Shown here: positions 18,043 through 27,366 of the stretch, piece after piece
Layout of the letters: each line of letters opens with the position of its first letter
How positions within the stretch are numbered: position 1 is the stretch's first letter
The notes under the pieces: generated by a model
Told to the model about the DNA's origin: nothing
The model's database searches: none
What the model saw: only the letters and a program-made list of their open reading frames with translations
Made by a program: the position numbers and the translations under genes
From: Mobiluncus porci
GTDB taxonomy: Bacteria > Actinomycetota > Actinomycetes > Actinomycetales > Actinomycetaceae
Assembly: GCF_009695935.1 (NCBI RefSeq)
Contig: NZ_VUMY01000010.1
Location: 38,817-102,816, forward strand
DNA: 64,000 nt
Direction: 5' to 3'

Positions 18043-18669
18043 ATGCCTATTGGTGCTGAAATTTCTAGAAAAAACCGGTTTTTCAACCGACGTCGGGTTA
18101 TAGGATTGTTTTTTATCATTTTAGCCGGAATCTTGACATTTTTCGCGATTCGCACCGCTGGACATATGGATCGGTATTGGGCTGCGAAAGACACCATCTT
18201 GGCGGGACAGGCAATCACCTCCGAGCAAGTTGTGGCGGTGGAAGCGAATCCTGGAAAATCTGCGAACCTTTATCTCCCGGCCGACAAAGCCCCCAATCTG
18301 CGAGCGACCCAAACCATCGGAGCCGGCGAATTGCTGGCTCGCAGTTCGGTCACAGACAGCCCTGCGGAAGTAAAGCGGCTCGTCATCAAACTCTCCTCTC
18401 CGCTCCCCGGTGGGGTGGAGAAAGGGGACTATCTGGAAATCTGGAAACTTCCGGAAAGCGCTTCCGGCGGGTTATCCACCCCAGACCTCCCGCCAGCAGC
18501 CGGTAAAATCGCTTCCCAAGCAGTTTTCATTACACAGAAGAAAACTACTTCCGTGACCCCCTCCGAAGAAACCTCGATAGAAGTATTGGTCAATGAGGCC
18601 GACATCGAAGCCCTGCTCGGCGCGGTGGGACAGAAGCTCCCCCTAGTAGCAATACCGGTGGCATCATGA
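18043..18669 (+). CDS. SAF-domain (CpaB/RcpC-like) membrane protein
   Basis: 208 residues. Basic N-terminus, one membrane helix at about residues 23-40 (VIGLFFIILAGILTFFAI), then a SAF domain: WAAKDTILAGQAITSEQVV ... LPADKAPNLRATQTIGAGELLARSSV. SAF domains in CpaB bind pilus or peptidoglycan components. GAGGAGG eight bases before this ATG favours it over the GTG nine bases earlier. It overlaps the next gene (ATGA at 18666), so the pair is coupled. No Flp pilin, CpaF ATPase or TadB/C gene is present, so a pilus role is doubtful. Confidence 0.8.
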   Translation: MPIGAEISRKNRFFNRRRVIGLFFIILAGILTFFAIRTAGHMDRYWAAKDTILAGQAITSEQVVAVEANPGKSANLYLPADKAPNLRATQTIGAGELLARSSVTDSPAEVKRLVIKLSSPLPGGVEKGDYLEIWKLPESASGGLSTPDLPPAAGKIASQAVFITQKKTTSVTPSEETSIEVLVNEADIEALLGAVGQKLPLVAIPVAS

Positions 18670-20042
18670 GTTCTATCGGGATTGCTACCTGCCTGGATCC
18701 GGATTTGGAGGCGGAAATCATTCGGGAAATTCCCGCTCGGGATTTGCCTTTGAAGGTGGTTCGACGCTGTCGCGATCTCACCGAGATACTGGCAACCGCG
18801 CAGGCTAAATTGGTTGAGCTCGTAGTTCTCGATACCGAAATGATTGAACTCGATGGGGAAGCCAGGACGCAACTGGGACGAGCCGGGGCTACAGTGGTGG
18901 CATTTGCTCCTTTTGATGATCTGGAATACCTGTGCCACCTAGGTGGGATTTCGGTGTTAACGAAACCGGATCCGCGACTCGACGAATTTGAAGACAGCGA
19001 TGCTACGCGGATTTTGAACCAGGTGATGACGCTCCTCATGCCGCCGCCACCTCCGGATCCGCGCCAGATTCAGGTCTCGACTTCAACCGGTAATTCCGAG
19101 TTGGATGTCTCTGAAACCGGTAAAGTAATTGCCTTTTGGGGAGCGGCTGGATCACCCGGAAAATCCACCCTGCTGGTGAACGTGGCGGCTAGCTTGCGAG
19201 CCTACGGGCGAGTTTTGATGGTGGATGCGGATACGGTCGAGCCCGCTTTGAGCCAGATGTTGGGGATACCCTTGGAGACCTCGGGACTGGTGGCCGCTTG
19301 TAGGCTCGCCGAACAGGGTCGGCTCAATGCGGCGTCTTTTGAAACTACCCTAACCAGCGTTGGTTTGGAGGTAGACCTCCTGACCGGAATGACAAAGGCG
19401 GATCGGTGGCGGGAAGTCGGTGAAAAACCACTGGCGACTTTACTGGATTGGGCGCGGGAAACTTACCGCTGGATTCTCGTGGATTTGGCTTCCGGAGCTG
19501 ACGATCCGGAGGATTTTTTCGCCACCATGGGACCGTCAAGATTCGGGGCCCAACGAGGCGCTTTTTCAGAAACCGATCTCTTAGTCGAGGTTGGTCTGGC
19601 CGATCCGGTGGGTTTGCGGAGGTTGATTGTGAACCACGAACGGGCGGCGGCTCGGGGGCTGTGGACCTGTCCGCAACTGGTGGTGGTAAACCGCGGGAGG
19701 GAAAGCGTGGGTGGCAGCCAGTGGTCGAGGTCTTTGCGCCAGATATTGAGCCAAGAGCTTCCGGAAGTGAAAGTGGCTTTGGTCCGAGAAGCTCGTGAGG
19801 AAATTGATCGAGCCTTGGTGGCAGGTTGTGATGTCGCGACCTCGAATCCAGAAGCGGCCGTGCTGGAAGACTTCACTTCAGTTCAAAATGAAATTCTCCG
19901 CGTATTCGGAATGGTTCCGAGCCGGAGCGTCTCGCGAGGAAGAAAGCTTCCTAAAGGCGAAGGTCAGGCCATGATCTGGCGTTCCTGGAAAGAGCATTTT
20001 TCCGCGGATTCTCCGGCCCTGCAAGCGCAACCCGCCGACTGA
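18666..20042 (+). CDS. CpaE-like MinD/ParA-family ATPase
   Basis: 458 residues. An N-terminal receiver-like domain without phospho-acceptor features (VELVVLDTEMIEL near residue 55) precedes a MinD-type ATPase. The nucleotide loop reads GAAGSPGKSTLL, a deviant Walker A, with VLMVDADTVEPALSQML after it. The layout is that of CpaE, which localises Flp pilus assembly at the pole, but the other Cpa/Tad genes are missing. Together with the SAF protein it probably forms an envelope or polar localisation module whose target is unknown. Confidence 0.82.
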   Translation: MSSIGIATCLDPDLEAEIIREIPARDLPLKVVRRCRDLTEILATAQAKLVELVVLDTEMIELDGEARTQLGRAGATVVAFAPFDDLEYLCHLGGISVLTKPDPRLDEFEDSDATRILNQVMTLLMPPPPPDPRQIQVSTSTGNSELDVSETGKVIAFWGAAGSPGKSTLLVNVAASLRAYGRVLMVDADTVEPALSQMLGIPLETSGLVAACRLAEQGRLNAASFETTLTSVGLEVDLLTGMTKADRWREVGEKPLATLLDWARETYRWILVDLASGADDPEDFFATMGPSRFGAQRGAFSETDLLVEVGLADPVGLRRLIVNHERAAARGLWTCPQLVVVNRGRESVGGSQWSRSLRQILSQELPEVKVALVREAREEIDRALVAGCDVATSNPEAAVLEDFTSVQNEILRVFGMVPSRSVSRGRKLPKGEGQAMIWRSWKEHFSADSPALQAQPAD

Positions 20043-20052
20043 GGAGGAAAAG

Positions 20053-20673
20053 ATGTCGACACATAACGTTAAGCGTCTATATATTTCACTAACTCCGGAA
20101 GCCTTGAACGAGGCGGCCTTGAACTCGGAGTTTGCCCTTATCGTGGATAAAAACTTTCTTAGTTCCAGGGGTTTTTCTCCCGAGGAAGAGCCACGAGGAG
20201 AGGAACTCGAGATTCTTGAAGACGAGGCGCTATATCGAGCGGCCGCAGACTCCCTCGAGAGGCAAAATGGCAGCGAGATACCCCGACGGGTAGTTGCGGT
20301 GGCTGAACTGGGCGAAGGGTTCGAAGCGTTACCCGAGGGAGAGGCCGGCCAATATCGGTTAACTCGCCCGCTCCAGTTTTCCGAAGTGGTGTCTTATCAC
20401 GTAGACGAACCGGAAGCTGCTTCCTATCTCGTAGAGTACCTGCAAGCCCGCGGCGACCTCGATTTACCCGCGCCGAATGAATCACCGGAGTTGCTTTCGC
20501 CTGGGGACGCTTCTAAGTCCCTTTCGGCGGAGGTTTCTCCCGAGGTTTCCCACGAAGGAACCGCCCCGCTAGCTCCCCCCGATCTCTCCGCGTACTCTGA
20601 GTTACCCGACCTGCTGTGGTTCGATGGCACTGAACTCGACCTCGTGCGTCAATTCTTGGCCGGAAGACCATAG
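20053..20673 (+). CDS. DUF6912 family protein
   Basis: 206 residues. The family pattern is visible: KRLYISLTPEALNEAAL at the start, the middle IPRRVVAVAELG and YRLTRPLQFSEVVSYHVDEPEAA. It is followed by a Ser/Pro/Glu-rich linker (residues 135-175) and an ending LLWFDGTELDLVRQFL. Biochemical function is unknown. The gene starts ten bases after the CpaE-like gene with a GAGGAGGAAAAG site, so it belongs to that operon, and its 3' end overlaps the converging sbcC by 25 bases. Confidence 0.75.
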   Translation: MSTHNVKRLYISLTPEALNEAALNSEFALIVDKNFLSSRGFSPEEEPRGEELEILEDEALYRAAADSLERQNGSEIPRRVVAVAELGEGFEALPEGEAGQYRLTRPLQFSEVVSYHVDEPEAASYLVEYLQARGDLDLPAPNESPELLSPGDASKSLSAEVSPEVSHEGTAPLAPPDLSAYSELPDLLWFDGTELDLVRQFLAGRP

Positions 20674-23600
20674 AACTCCATCTTGCTAACTGATTGGGGT
20701 TTTTCGCCCTCGTCAGAGATGTCCTCACGGTAAATCTTGATACCGGTTGGAATCTCGTCGACGAGCTTGTTCTTGTGGGAAATGATTCCCACCGTAAGTT
20801 TCGATTCCGAGATGTCATTCATGCGCTTGAGCACGTCAATGACCTCTTGGAGTCGGTTGTCGTCCAAGGTGTCAAAGCCCTCGTCAATGAAAATATTTTC
20901 CAGAGAGGCGTTTCCGCTTTCCATCTTCACCACTTGAGACAAGGCTAGAGCGACCGCCAAAGAGACATAGAACTGTTCACCACCCGAAAGTGAGCCGGGC
21001 GTGTTGAGCTGGTTGGTTTCCAGGTTACGTACCATCAGGCCGAGCCCGCGGCTTTTACCGCGTCCCTTGGGCTTTTGAGTGGCGCCAGCGTCGTCACTCT
21101 CGAGAGTCGGTTCCGACTCGGCTGTCTCGATTTGGTGCAGTCCGGAGGAAAACACTTGAATGTTGTGATTTGCTACTTGCAGGATTTGCTCCAGGCGCTG
21201 CTCTAAGAAGTAGGTGGTGAGCCTCTGACCGGTGGTAGACCCGTCGAGCAGTCTGCTTAGCTCCTCCCAGACCCGATATTCCTGGTACTCCTTCTCCAGA
21301 CGCTGATGGGTTCGAGTGAAATCCTTTGTGGAGTCAACAATATTGGAGGAGATCTCCTTGATGGAACCGGCTTTTCTGGAGACCAGTTCCGATTCCCGCG
21401 TTACTTCATCGAGGGCGGTTTTGGCCTTATCGCGTTCTTGACGGGTTGCTTCCCGGTCTCGCTTGTCCTTACCGCGATAGGGGGATTCTTCACCCTCCAA
21501 ATAGCCTTGAAGTTTGGCGACTTCCTGTTTGTAATCCGAAACGGTTTTTTCGTCCATCTCGAGAACCTGAGGAACCTTGTGCCATTTCTTCGCTTCAGTC
21601 ACTGAATCGAAACTGCTCTTCTCGAGGGTTTTGCGAAGAATATCCTCCCTTTCGGTGTAGATATTGGCGCTCAACTGTAGCGACCGTATCGCCTCGCGCA
21701 GCTTCTTAGTGCGCGAGATCCACAGGTTGTTTTGCTTGATTAGCTCATTGGCGTCAACATCATCGATTTCTTCTTTCAGCATCGCCGCTAACTCTGCTTC
21801 GCTTTCTGCCAGTTGTTTGCGCAGAGGGGCGAGCTTGCCATTCAGTCCCGAAATCTTGTTTTCAAGCTTTGTAATTTCTTCGTCAAAAGACTTGCGGGAT
21901 TTTTCCAAGGCATCCATCTCTTGGTGGGATTGGCTGAAAGTTGATTCCAGCTTCTTGACTGTTTTTCCCTCCTTTTCCACCTGAGCCCTAATTTTCTTCA
22001 CGGTGTCACTGTCCTCAGACTGCCCTAAAGCCTCCAGCTTCGTTACCAACTCGGTGGCCTCATGGAAACGTTGGGCCGCCTTACCGGCGTCGCTCAGCGC
22101 AGTTTGTTGCGCCGTCAGAGCCTCATCGAACTGCTCCTTAGTGGCACTCTTGCTGGTGGAAGGGACCTCCCCGAGGGAAACCGCTTTAGTGCTTTGATAA
22201 GGCACGTGACAGATGGGGCAGGGTTCACCCTCCACGAGCTCGCTAGCCAGCTCTGCGGAAACGGAATGTAGCCAGGCCTCATGAATAGCGCTGGTGCGCT
22301 GGCTGGCTTCGACTAGCGTTTTTTGGGCAGAGTCATCCAAAAGCTGCGCTGATTCGCGAGCCCGAATCGCTTGAGCCAAAATCAGCTCCGGAAGAGTGTC
22401 CCGATTCTTTTCCACGCTTTCCTTATTGGCTTGGTATTCCTTGAGTTCTCTTTCGAGTTCGGTGATTTCTTTCTCGCGGGTTTGCTTGACCTTGAGACTC
22501 GCGGAGATGGCGCTGTTGCTTGATTGCAACTGGGTGGCGGCGGTTTCAAGAATCGGGGCGAAACTGAAGAGCGGATTATCCTCCGGGTGCTCTGACAGCT
22601 GTGGCAAGTCCGTTTTCAAAGCCGCCTCGGCTTGAGTCCGCAAATCTTTCTCGGTTCGGGAGTCGGCGATGAGGGATTCCAACAACTTATGCGCGGAATC
22701 TATATCGGTGTCCGTTTTGCGATGCGCCTTTTCCAGATTTGTGGCTGCTTCCAAGACTGGAAGCGCTGATTTGGCCTTGGAGTTGGCTTCTTCCAACTCG
22801 CTCATTTTTTCGCTTTCATCGCCCAATTCATCGAGTTTTTTACGGAAAAGGTGGGCCTTCTCTACTCTCTCATGGAGGGTCTTCTTTTCGCCGTAAACGT
22901 CGTTAGCCGTTTTCACCGCGGCGGATTTCGCGGCGGCCTCTGCGCTGATGGTTCTTTCCAAATTGGCGGCTTGCGCCGCAAAAGCTTTGAGGATCTCCTG
23001 GAGCGAATCGCCGGAATCGTAGTAGTAGGTGGCGGCTCTGGAACGATACTCGTCGAGCTCTTTGAGGCGTTCCTGCCAGTCGAGGTCGTCGGCAAAAATA
23101 TCTTTCTTCAGCTGACTATCCAGACGAGACAACAGTTCCTTCTGGGCGGCCTCATCGGTTTCTTTCCCGACCTTGACTTCGGCAAGATGGTTCTTGGCGG
23201 TCTCGATTATCTTGTCATAGATCCCCGCATTGAACACGGATTTGAGCAGATCCTCGCGTTCTTTATCAGTGGAGTTGAGAAACCTGGAGAATTTTCCCTG
23301 CTGTAAGATAACCGTTTGTGCAAACCGGGTTGGATCCATTCCGAGGATTGCCTCAACATTTTTGCCTTCAACCTTCTCGGGGCGGGGAAAGCCGATTTCA
23401 CTGTCGCGGAAAATATGGGTGGTGAGGGTTTGCTTGGCGCCTGCTGTCCGCGGGATGGAGAGACGCTGTGTCACCTTATAGAACACATTCCCCTTAGAAA
23501 AAACGATTTCGGAAGTGGTGGGTAGTTTCTCGTCGGCGTACTGGGAACGCAGGCGTCCATTCTCCAAAATCGATTTAGAAGCAGATCTTCCATATAGCCC

Positions 23601-23762
23601 GAAAATTAAGGCATCAAGGATAGAGGATTTTCCCGAGCCGGTCCCCCCGTGGATGAGAAATAGATCGTTGAACCCCAGATCATCAAAATTGATCAAAGGA
23701 GAATTCCGATAAGAAGTAATTCCTTGGAATTTCAAAGTTCGAATGCGGATGTTATCAGTCAT
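20649..23762 (-). CDS. sbcC: Nuclease complex SMC-like subunit SbcC
   Basis: 1037 residues, the ATPase of the SbcCD (Mre11-Rad50-like) exonuclease that cuts hairpins and protein-blocked DNA ends. Walker A GGTGSGKSS is near residue 40; two long coiled-coil arms flank the zinc hook CPIC near residue 515; the ABC signature LSGGEQFYVSLA lies near 928 and Walker B IFIDEGFDTLDD near 960. The ATG overlaps the sbcD stop by eight bases (ATGACTGA), so the two are co-translated. A short hydrophilic tail follows the ATPase head. Confidence 0.96.
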   Translation of the reverse strand: MTDNIRIRTLKFQGITSYRNSPLINFDDLGFNDLFLIHGGTGSGKSSILDALIFGLYGRSASKSILENGRLRSQYADEKLPTTSEIVFSKGNVFYKVTQRLSIPRTAGAKQTLTTHIFRDSEIGFPRPEKVEGKNVEAILGMDPTRFAQTVILQQGKFSRFLNSTDKEREDLLKSVFNAGIYDKIIETAKNHLAEVKVGKETDEAAQKELLSRLDSQLKKDIFADDLDWQERLKELDEYRSRAATYYYDSGDSLQEILKAFAAQAANLERTISAEAAAKSAAVKTANDVYGEKKTLHERVEKAHLFRKKLDELGDESEKMSELEEANSKAKSALPVLEAATNLEKAHRKTDTDIDSAHKLLESLIADSRTEKDLRTQAEAALKTDLPQLSEHPEDNPLFSFAPILETAATQLQSSNSAISASLKVKQTREKEITELERELKEYQANKESVEKNRDTLPELILAQAIRARESAQLLDDSAQKTLVEASQRTSAIHEAWLHSVSAELASELVEGEPCPICHVPYQSTKAVSLGEVPSTSKSATKEQFDEALTAQQTALSDAGKAAQRFHEATELVTKLEALGQSEDSDTVKKIRAQVEKEGKTVKKLESTFSQSHQEMDALEKSRKSFDEEITKLENKISGLNGKLAPLRKQLAESEAELAAMLKEEIDDVDANELIKQNNLWISRTKKLREAIRSLQLSANIYTEREDILRKTLEKSSFDSVTEAKKWHKVPQVLEMDEKTVSDYKQEVAKLQGYLEGEESPYRGKDKRDREATRQERDKAKTALDEVTRESELVSRKAGSIKEISSNIVDSTKDFTRTHQRLEKEYQEYRVWEELSRLLDGSTTGQRLTTYFLEQRLEQILQVANHNIQVFSSGLHQIETAESEPTLESDDAGATQKPKGRGKSRGLGLMVRNLETNQLNTPGSLSGGEQFYVSLAVALALSQVVKMESGNASLENIFIDEGFDTLDDNRLQEVIDVLKRMNDISESKLTVGIISHKNKLVDEIPTGIKIYREDISDEGEKPQSVSKMEFYGLPAKN

Positions 23763-24996
23763 TATTAACTCCTTTCACTTCGTCGATGAGGGCGGGAATG
23801 CGCTTCAAAATTTCTTCTTTGAACTCGCTATGTTCCAGCAGAGGCCTGAGGAAATCAGTGGTGACGCTGAGCTCGGAGGCGGCGCTCAGGTTCTGCATAG
23901 TCAGGTGAACGGTGTCGAGACTGTAGCCCACCCGCACTAGAGAATGCGGGAATAATGCTTGTACCTGGAGCCGAGAATCATTGGAAGATGAGTCCAAAAT
24001 CGTGATTTCACACCACCAGTCGCGGTAGTCTTGATATTTGTCAGATTTGAGGTTTTCAACCGTATCCTGAATTACTTTGACGTGGTAGGGCATTGGAGCG
24101 GGAATTTCCCGTATCGAGGGGGGCTTTCCCGCCTCAACTTCCACGAGTAGAGAAACCTTAGCTTTTTCCTCCGAGGCTCGGTAAGGCAAAGGCGAACCGG
24201 AGTACTGGATATGGGTCTTAGCGGGTACTTTTCCGCAACTGTGGAGGTGCCCGAGAGCCAAGTAGTCAAACAACCGCCCCTGCTGATTGTATTCTTCGAG
24301 CTCATCGACGACTGAGGCGCGAATCGGCAGGAGATTTCCCGCAGCGCTCAAGGTGTCGGCAAAGTCAGACTTACAGAAATAATCGTGAGCCATCGCGACG
24401 ATGGGCACCTTAACCTCGCCGCGTTGATCCAGATCCCGTCCGATGCGACGTAGCGCCGCACCAAATAGCGCTTCCGAAGTGTCCGGCAACAGCCCCTCCC
24501 CAAGACTATTCCCATCTGCATCGACGGTTTCCACCCCTTCATCAAGATGTGTCCCCTCCTTGTCCCGCCAACGAGAGAGCTCGACCACATCGGAGTAGGG
24601 GCTGAGATAGGGGATGGGATAAACCAAACCTTTCAGCATGTTTTTCTCACGGATTTCAACGGCCTGTCCGACTTGAGTCGCGGAGGTGAAGAGATGGAGA
24701 CGCTCTCTTACCAGGTTTATATAGCTCCGCATCCGAGAAGCGCCGTCGTGATTACCGGAGATAAGGATAACATCAGTGAGTTCAATGGCTCGTTCCATGA
24801 ACCCGCCGTAAAGGTCGTTACTAATGTCGGAGGGGTTAATCTTGTCGAACACGTCGCCCGCAACCAGCAGGGCATCGACTTGTTCTTCTTCAATGACCGC
24901 GAGGAGGTGGTCAAGGTAAGCGCGTTGATACTCTTCCAAATCCCTAGAGTAAAAGGACCGGCCGAGGTGCCAATCGGAGGTGTGTAAAAGTTTCAT
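23755..24996 (-). CDS. sbcD: Exonuclease subunit SbcD
   Basis: 413 residues starting MKLLHTSDWHLGRSF. This is the Mre11-like nuclease of SbcCD. Metal-binding phosphoesterase motifs are DWHLG (Asp8, His10), GDVFD near residue 49, GNHDG near 84, and HDYF and GHLHS further on. The same frame is open for 85 codons upstream across the intergenic gap and into the 3' part of hisN on the same strand; that extension shows no family sequence and was excluded. The ribosome site is weak (GGAAGC). First gene of the sbcDC operon. Confidence 0.95.
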   Translation of the reverse strand: MKLLHTSDWHLGRSFYSRDLEEYQRAYLDHLLAVIEEEQVDALLVAGDVFDKINPSDISNDLYGGFMERAIELTDVILISGNHDGASRMRSYINLVRERLHLFTSATQVGQAVEIREKNMLKGLVYPIPYLSPYSDVVELSRWRDKEGTHLDEGVETVDADGNSLGEGLLPDTSEALFGAALRRIGRDLDQRGEVKVPIVAMAHDYFCKSDFADTLSAAGNLLPIRASVVDELEEYNQQGRLFDYLALGHLHSCGKVPAKTHIQYSGSPLPYRASEEKAKVSLLVEVEAGKPPSIREIPAPMPYHVKVIQDTVENLKSDKYQDYRDWWCEITILDSSSNDSRLQVQALFPHSLVRVGYSLDTVHLTMQNLSAASELSVTTDFLRPLLEHSEFKEEILKRIPALIDEVKGVNND

Positions 24997-25094
24997 GCTT
25001 CCAGCATAAACCGAGGCTAGAAACGAAAATTTCCCTAACTTGCATTCGAGTTTTTCGCTGAAAATACAACAGAAAACTGGGTTTGCTGAATTTA

Positions 25095-25892
25095 TTAGTC
25101 TGTGGGGGAGCCAATCAAGTCCAGCACCTGAGAATGTAGCCGACCGTTGGTGACTACCGCTCCGGGACCCTTCACCCCATCCGTGCCATCTAGGCCGGTA
25201 AAATGTCCGCCCGCCTCCGTCACAATCGGGTAGAGAGCCCCCATATCCCACAGGTTCAGTTCCGGTTCGGAGGCAATATCCACCACGCCTTCAGCCACTA
25301 GCATGTATGACCAGAAATCCCCGTAGGCTCGAGTTCGCCACACCTGTTGGCTCAGATTCATGAAACCGCGTAGCCGCTTGGCTTCGGCCCATTCCCCGAT
25401 CTCGGAGTACGAGAAGGAGGCCTGCTCCAAGGTTCTTATTTTGGAGACGTGAATTTGGCGCGCGGAAGAGCGAGACCGTCCGGTCCAAGCGCCGCTACCC
25501 GCTGCGGCCCACCAGCGACATCCCAGAGCCGGGGCACTAGCCACGCCGACGACCATTCTTCCCTCCTCCATCAGCCCAATCAGGGTCGCCCAAACCGGAA
25601 CTCCGCGAAGAAAATTGGAGGTGCCATCGATCGGATCAATGACCCAGCGTCGCGAAGCATACCCACTGGACCCCTCTTCCTCCCCGACAACGGCATCGCG
25701 GGAACGAGAATGAGAAAGTTGGGTGCGAATCATGTGTTCAGCGCTTCTGTCCGCATCGGTAACTGGTGTGAGGTCGGGCTTATCGTTTACCTCGAGGTCA
25801 TCGGCGCGGAAACGGGACATGGTGAGGGCATCCACCTGGTCAGCCATCACCAGAGCCAACTGTAAATCTTCTTCCCAACGTTTAGAATCCAT
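25095..25892 (-). CDS. hisN: Inositol monophosphatase-family enzyme, probably histidinol-phosphatase HisN
   Basis: 265 residues. Metal and phosphate motifs of the IMPase superfamily are present: DLTPVTDADRSAE near residue 38, GEEEGSS near 70, WVIDPIDGTSNF near 82, and LNLWDMGALYPIVTEAGG near 210. Actinobacteria use a member of this family (HisN) for histidinol-phosphate in histidine synthesis; the close fit and the neighbours aroA and rsgA point that way, but inositol-phosphate activity cannot be excluded. It is divergent from aroA with 67 bases between the starts. Confidence 0.85.
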   Translation of the reverse strand: MDSKRWEEDLQLALVMADQVDALTMSRFRADDLEVNDKPDLTPVTDADRSAEHMIRTQLSHSRSRDAVVGEEEGSSGYASRRWVIDPIDGTSNFLRGVPVWATLIGLMEEGRMVVGVASAPALGCRWWAAAGSGAWTGRSRSSARQIHVSKIRTLEQASFSYSEIGEWAEAKRLRGFMNLSQQVWRTRAYGDFWSYMLVAEGVVDIASEPELNLWDMGALYPIVTEAGGHFTGLDGTDGVKGPGAVVTNGRLHSQVLDLIGSPTD

Positions 25893-25959
25893 AGTCTAAA
25901 CCTAGCCTAAAATCTGGACTTTTCCAGGAAGCAACGCGGTTTTCGGCTAAGCTAAGACG

Positions 25960-27366
25960 GTGAAGGAAACAGCGTCAAGCCCCGTCTGGGTGGCTCCGCG
26001 CGCCGCGGGCCCAATTTTTGCCTCCGTAAGACTTCCGGGGTCGAAGTCATTAAGCGCTCGCGAGCTACTTCTCAGTGCCATAGCAGATCAAGACAGCGAA
26101 ATCTACGGACTGCTTTATGCCCGCGATACCGATTTGATGGTGAAAGGATTGACCGGACTCGGAGCGACGATAACCCCCTGGCCACCCCTTGTTGACCAAC
26201 CGGTACAAATTAGCCCCATTCCGGGGATTTGGAGGAAACCCCCCGCAGATGGAATAACACCACCGGCTGCAGAAGATTCGGAACAACCGGTACAAATTGA
26301 ATGTGGATTGGCGGGAACGGTGATGCGATTTCTGCCTGCTTTGGCGGTGGCTCTGGGACGGTCTGTTCGTTTCACTGCAGACGACAGTGCAAATGCGCGC
26401 CCACTATTGCCACTATTGGCGGCGCTCGAGGAGTTGGGTGCCACTTGGAAAAGCGAGAACCCGACTCAAGGTCTGTTTCCTTTCGTAATCCATCCCCCGA
26501 AAGCTCAGATTCCGAGAGAGGTCAGTGTCGACGCGTCTGCTTCCTCGCAATTTGTGTCTGCACTGTTGTTGAGTGCTCCACTTTTCGGAAAAAACTTTAC
26601 CATTCGTTCCAAAACGGCAGAGGTGCCGTCCTTGCCGCATCTGCAGATGACTTTGGAATCCCTAACTTTGCGCGGGATTGACGCTAGCGGCGCCAAGCAA
26701 ACCGACGGTACTTGGGAGTGGAGCGTCGAGCCGAGTCCTGTCCTGGGCCAGGTGCTTAGCATCGAGCCGGATTTATCCAACGCGGGACCATTTCTGGCGG
26801 CGGTGGGCATTGCCGGTGGCAGAGTCTCAATCCCTGGTTGGCCCACTCGCACGACTCAGGCTGGTGATGCCTGGCGCAGCATACTTCCTGAATTTGGTTT
26901 GAAAGTCGAGTTGAAATACGGAATTCTCAGTGTCCAAAGCGAGCGGCCCCTGAAACCGATAAGGATGGACTTTTCAGAGATGGGCGAGCTCGTCCCCACC
27001 GTGGCGGCCTTGGCCGCCTGTGCTGACGGTACGTCCGTTTTGAGTGGCCTGCACCATCTGCGCGGACACGAAACGGATCGACTGGAGGCACTTTCCACAG
27101 AGCTAAAAAACCTCGGAATCCATTGTGAAATCACCCCCGACGAGGGGCTCCTGATTGAGGGTATCTCTAAAGAAAGCCTCGCGCTGGCGGAATCCTCCCA
27201 GCAGCCGATGCTGATGCATGCCTATGGGGATCATCGCATGGCCACGTTTGCTGCACTGATGGGTCTGTACCGCCCGGTACAAATCGACGATATTGGTGCC
27301 ACCTCCAAGACCATGCCCGATTTTCCCCAGATGTGGACCCGCTTTTTAGGGGTCACCAATGACTAG
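25960..27366 (+). CDS. aroA: 3-phosphoshikimate 1-carboxyvinyltransferase (EPSP synthase)
   Basis: 468 residues from GTG. Catalyses the sixth step of the shikimate pathway. Substrate-loop motif LPGSKSLSARELLLSAIA is near residue 25, CGLAGTVMRFLPALA near 115, and the C-terminal DHRMATFAALMG near 425. It is longer than the usual 430 residues because of a Pro-rich insertion at about residues 75-112, which includes a second copy of the local phrase QPVQI. The start codon of rsgA overlaps its stop by eight bases. Confidence 0.94.
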   Translation: MKETASSPVWVAPRAAGPIFASVRLPGSKSLSARELLLSAIADQDSEIYGLLYARDTDLMVKGLTGLGATITPWPPLVDQPVQISPIPGIWRKPPADGITPPAAEDSEQPVQIECGLAGTVMRFLPALAVALGRSVRFTADDSANARPLLPLLAALEELGATWKSENPTQGLFPFVIHPPKAQIPREVSVDASASSQFVSALLLSAPLFGKNFTIRSKTAEVPSLPHLQMTLESLTLRGIDASGAKQTDGTWEWSVEPSPVLGQVLSIEPDLSNAGPFLAAVGIAGGRVSIPGWPTRTTQAGDAWRSILPEFGLKVELKYGILSVQSERPLKPIRMDFSEMGELVPTVAALAACADGTSVLSGLHHLRGHETDRLEALSTELKNLGIHCEITPDEGLLIEGISKESLALAESSQQPMLMHAYGDHRMATFAALMGLYRPVQIDDIGATSKTMPDFPQMWTRFLGVTND

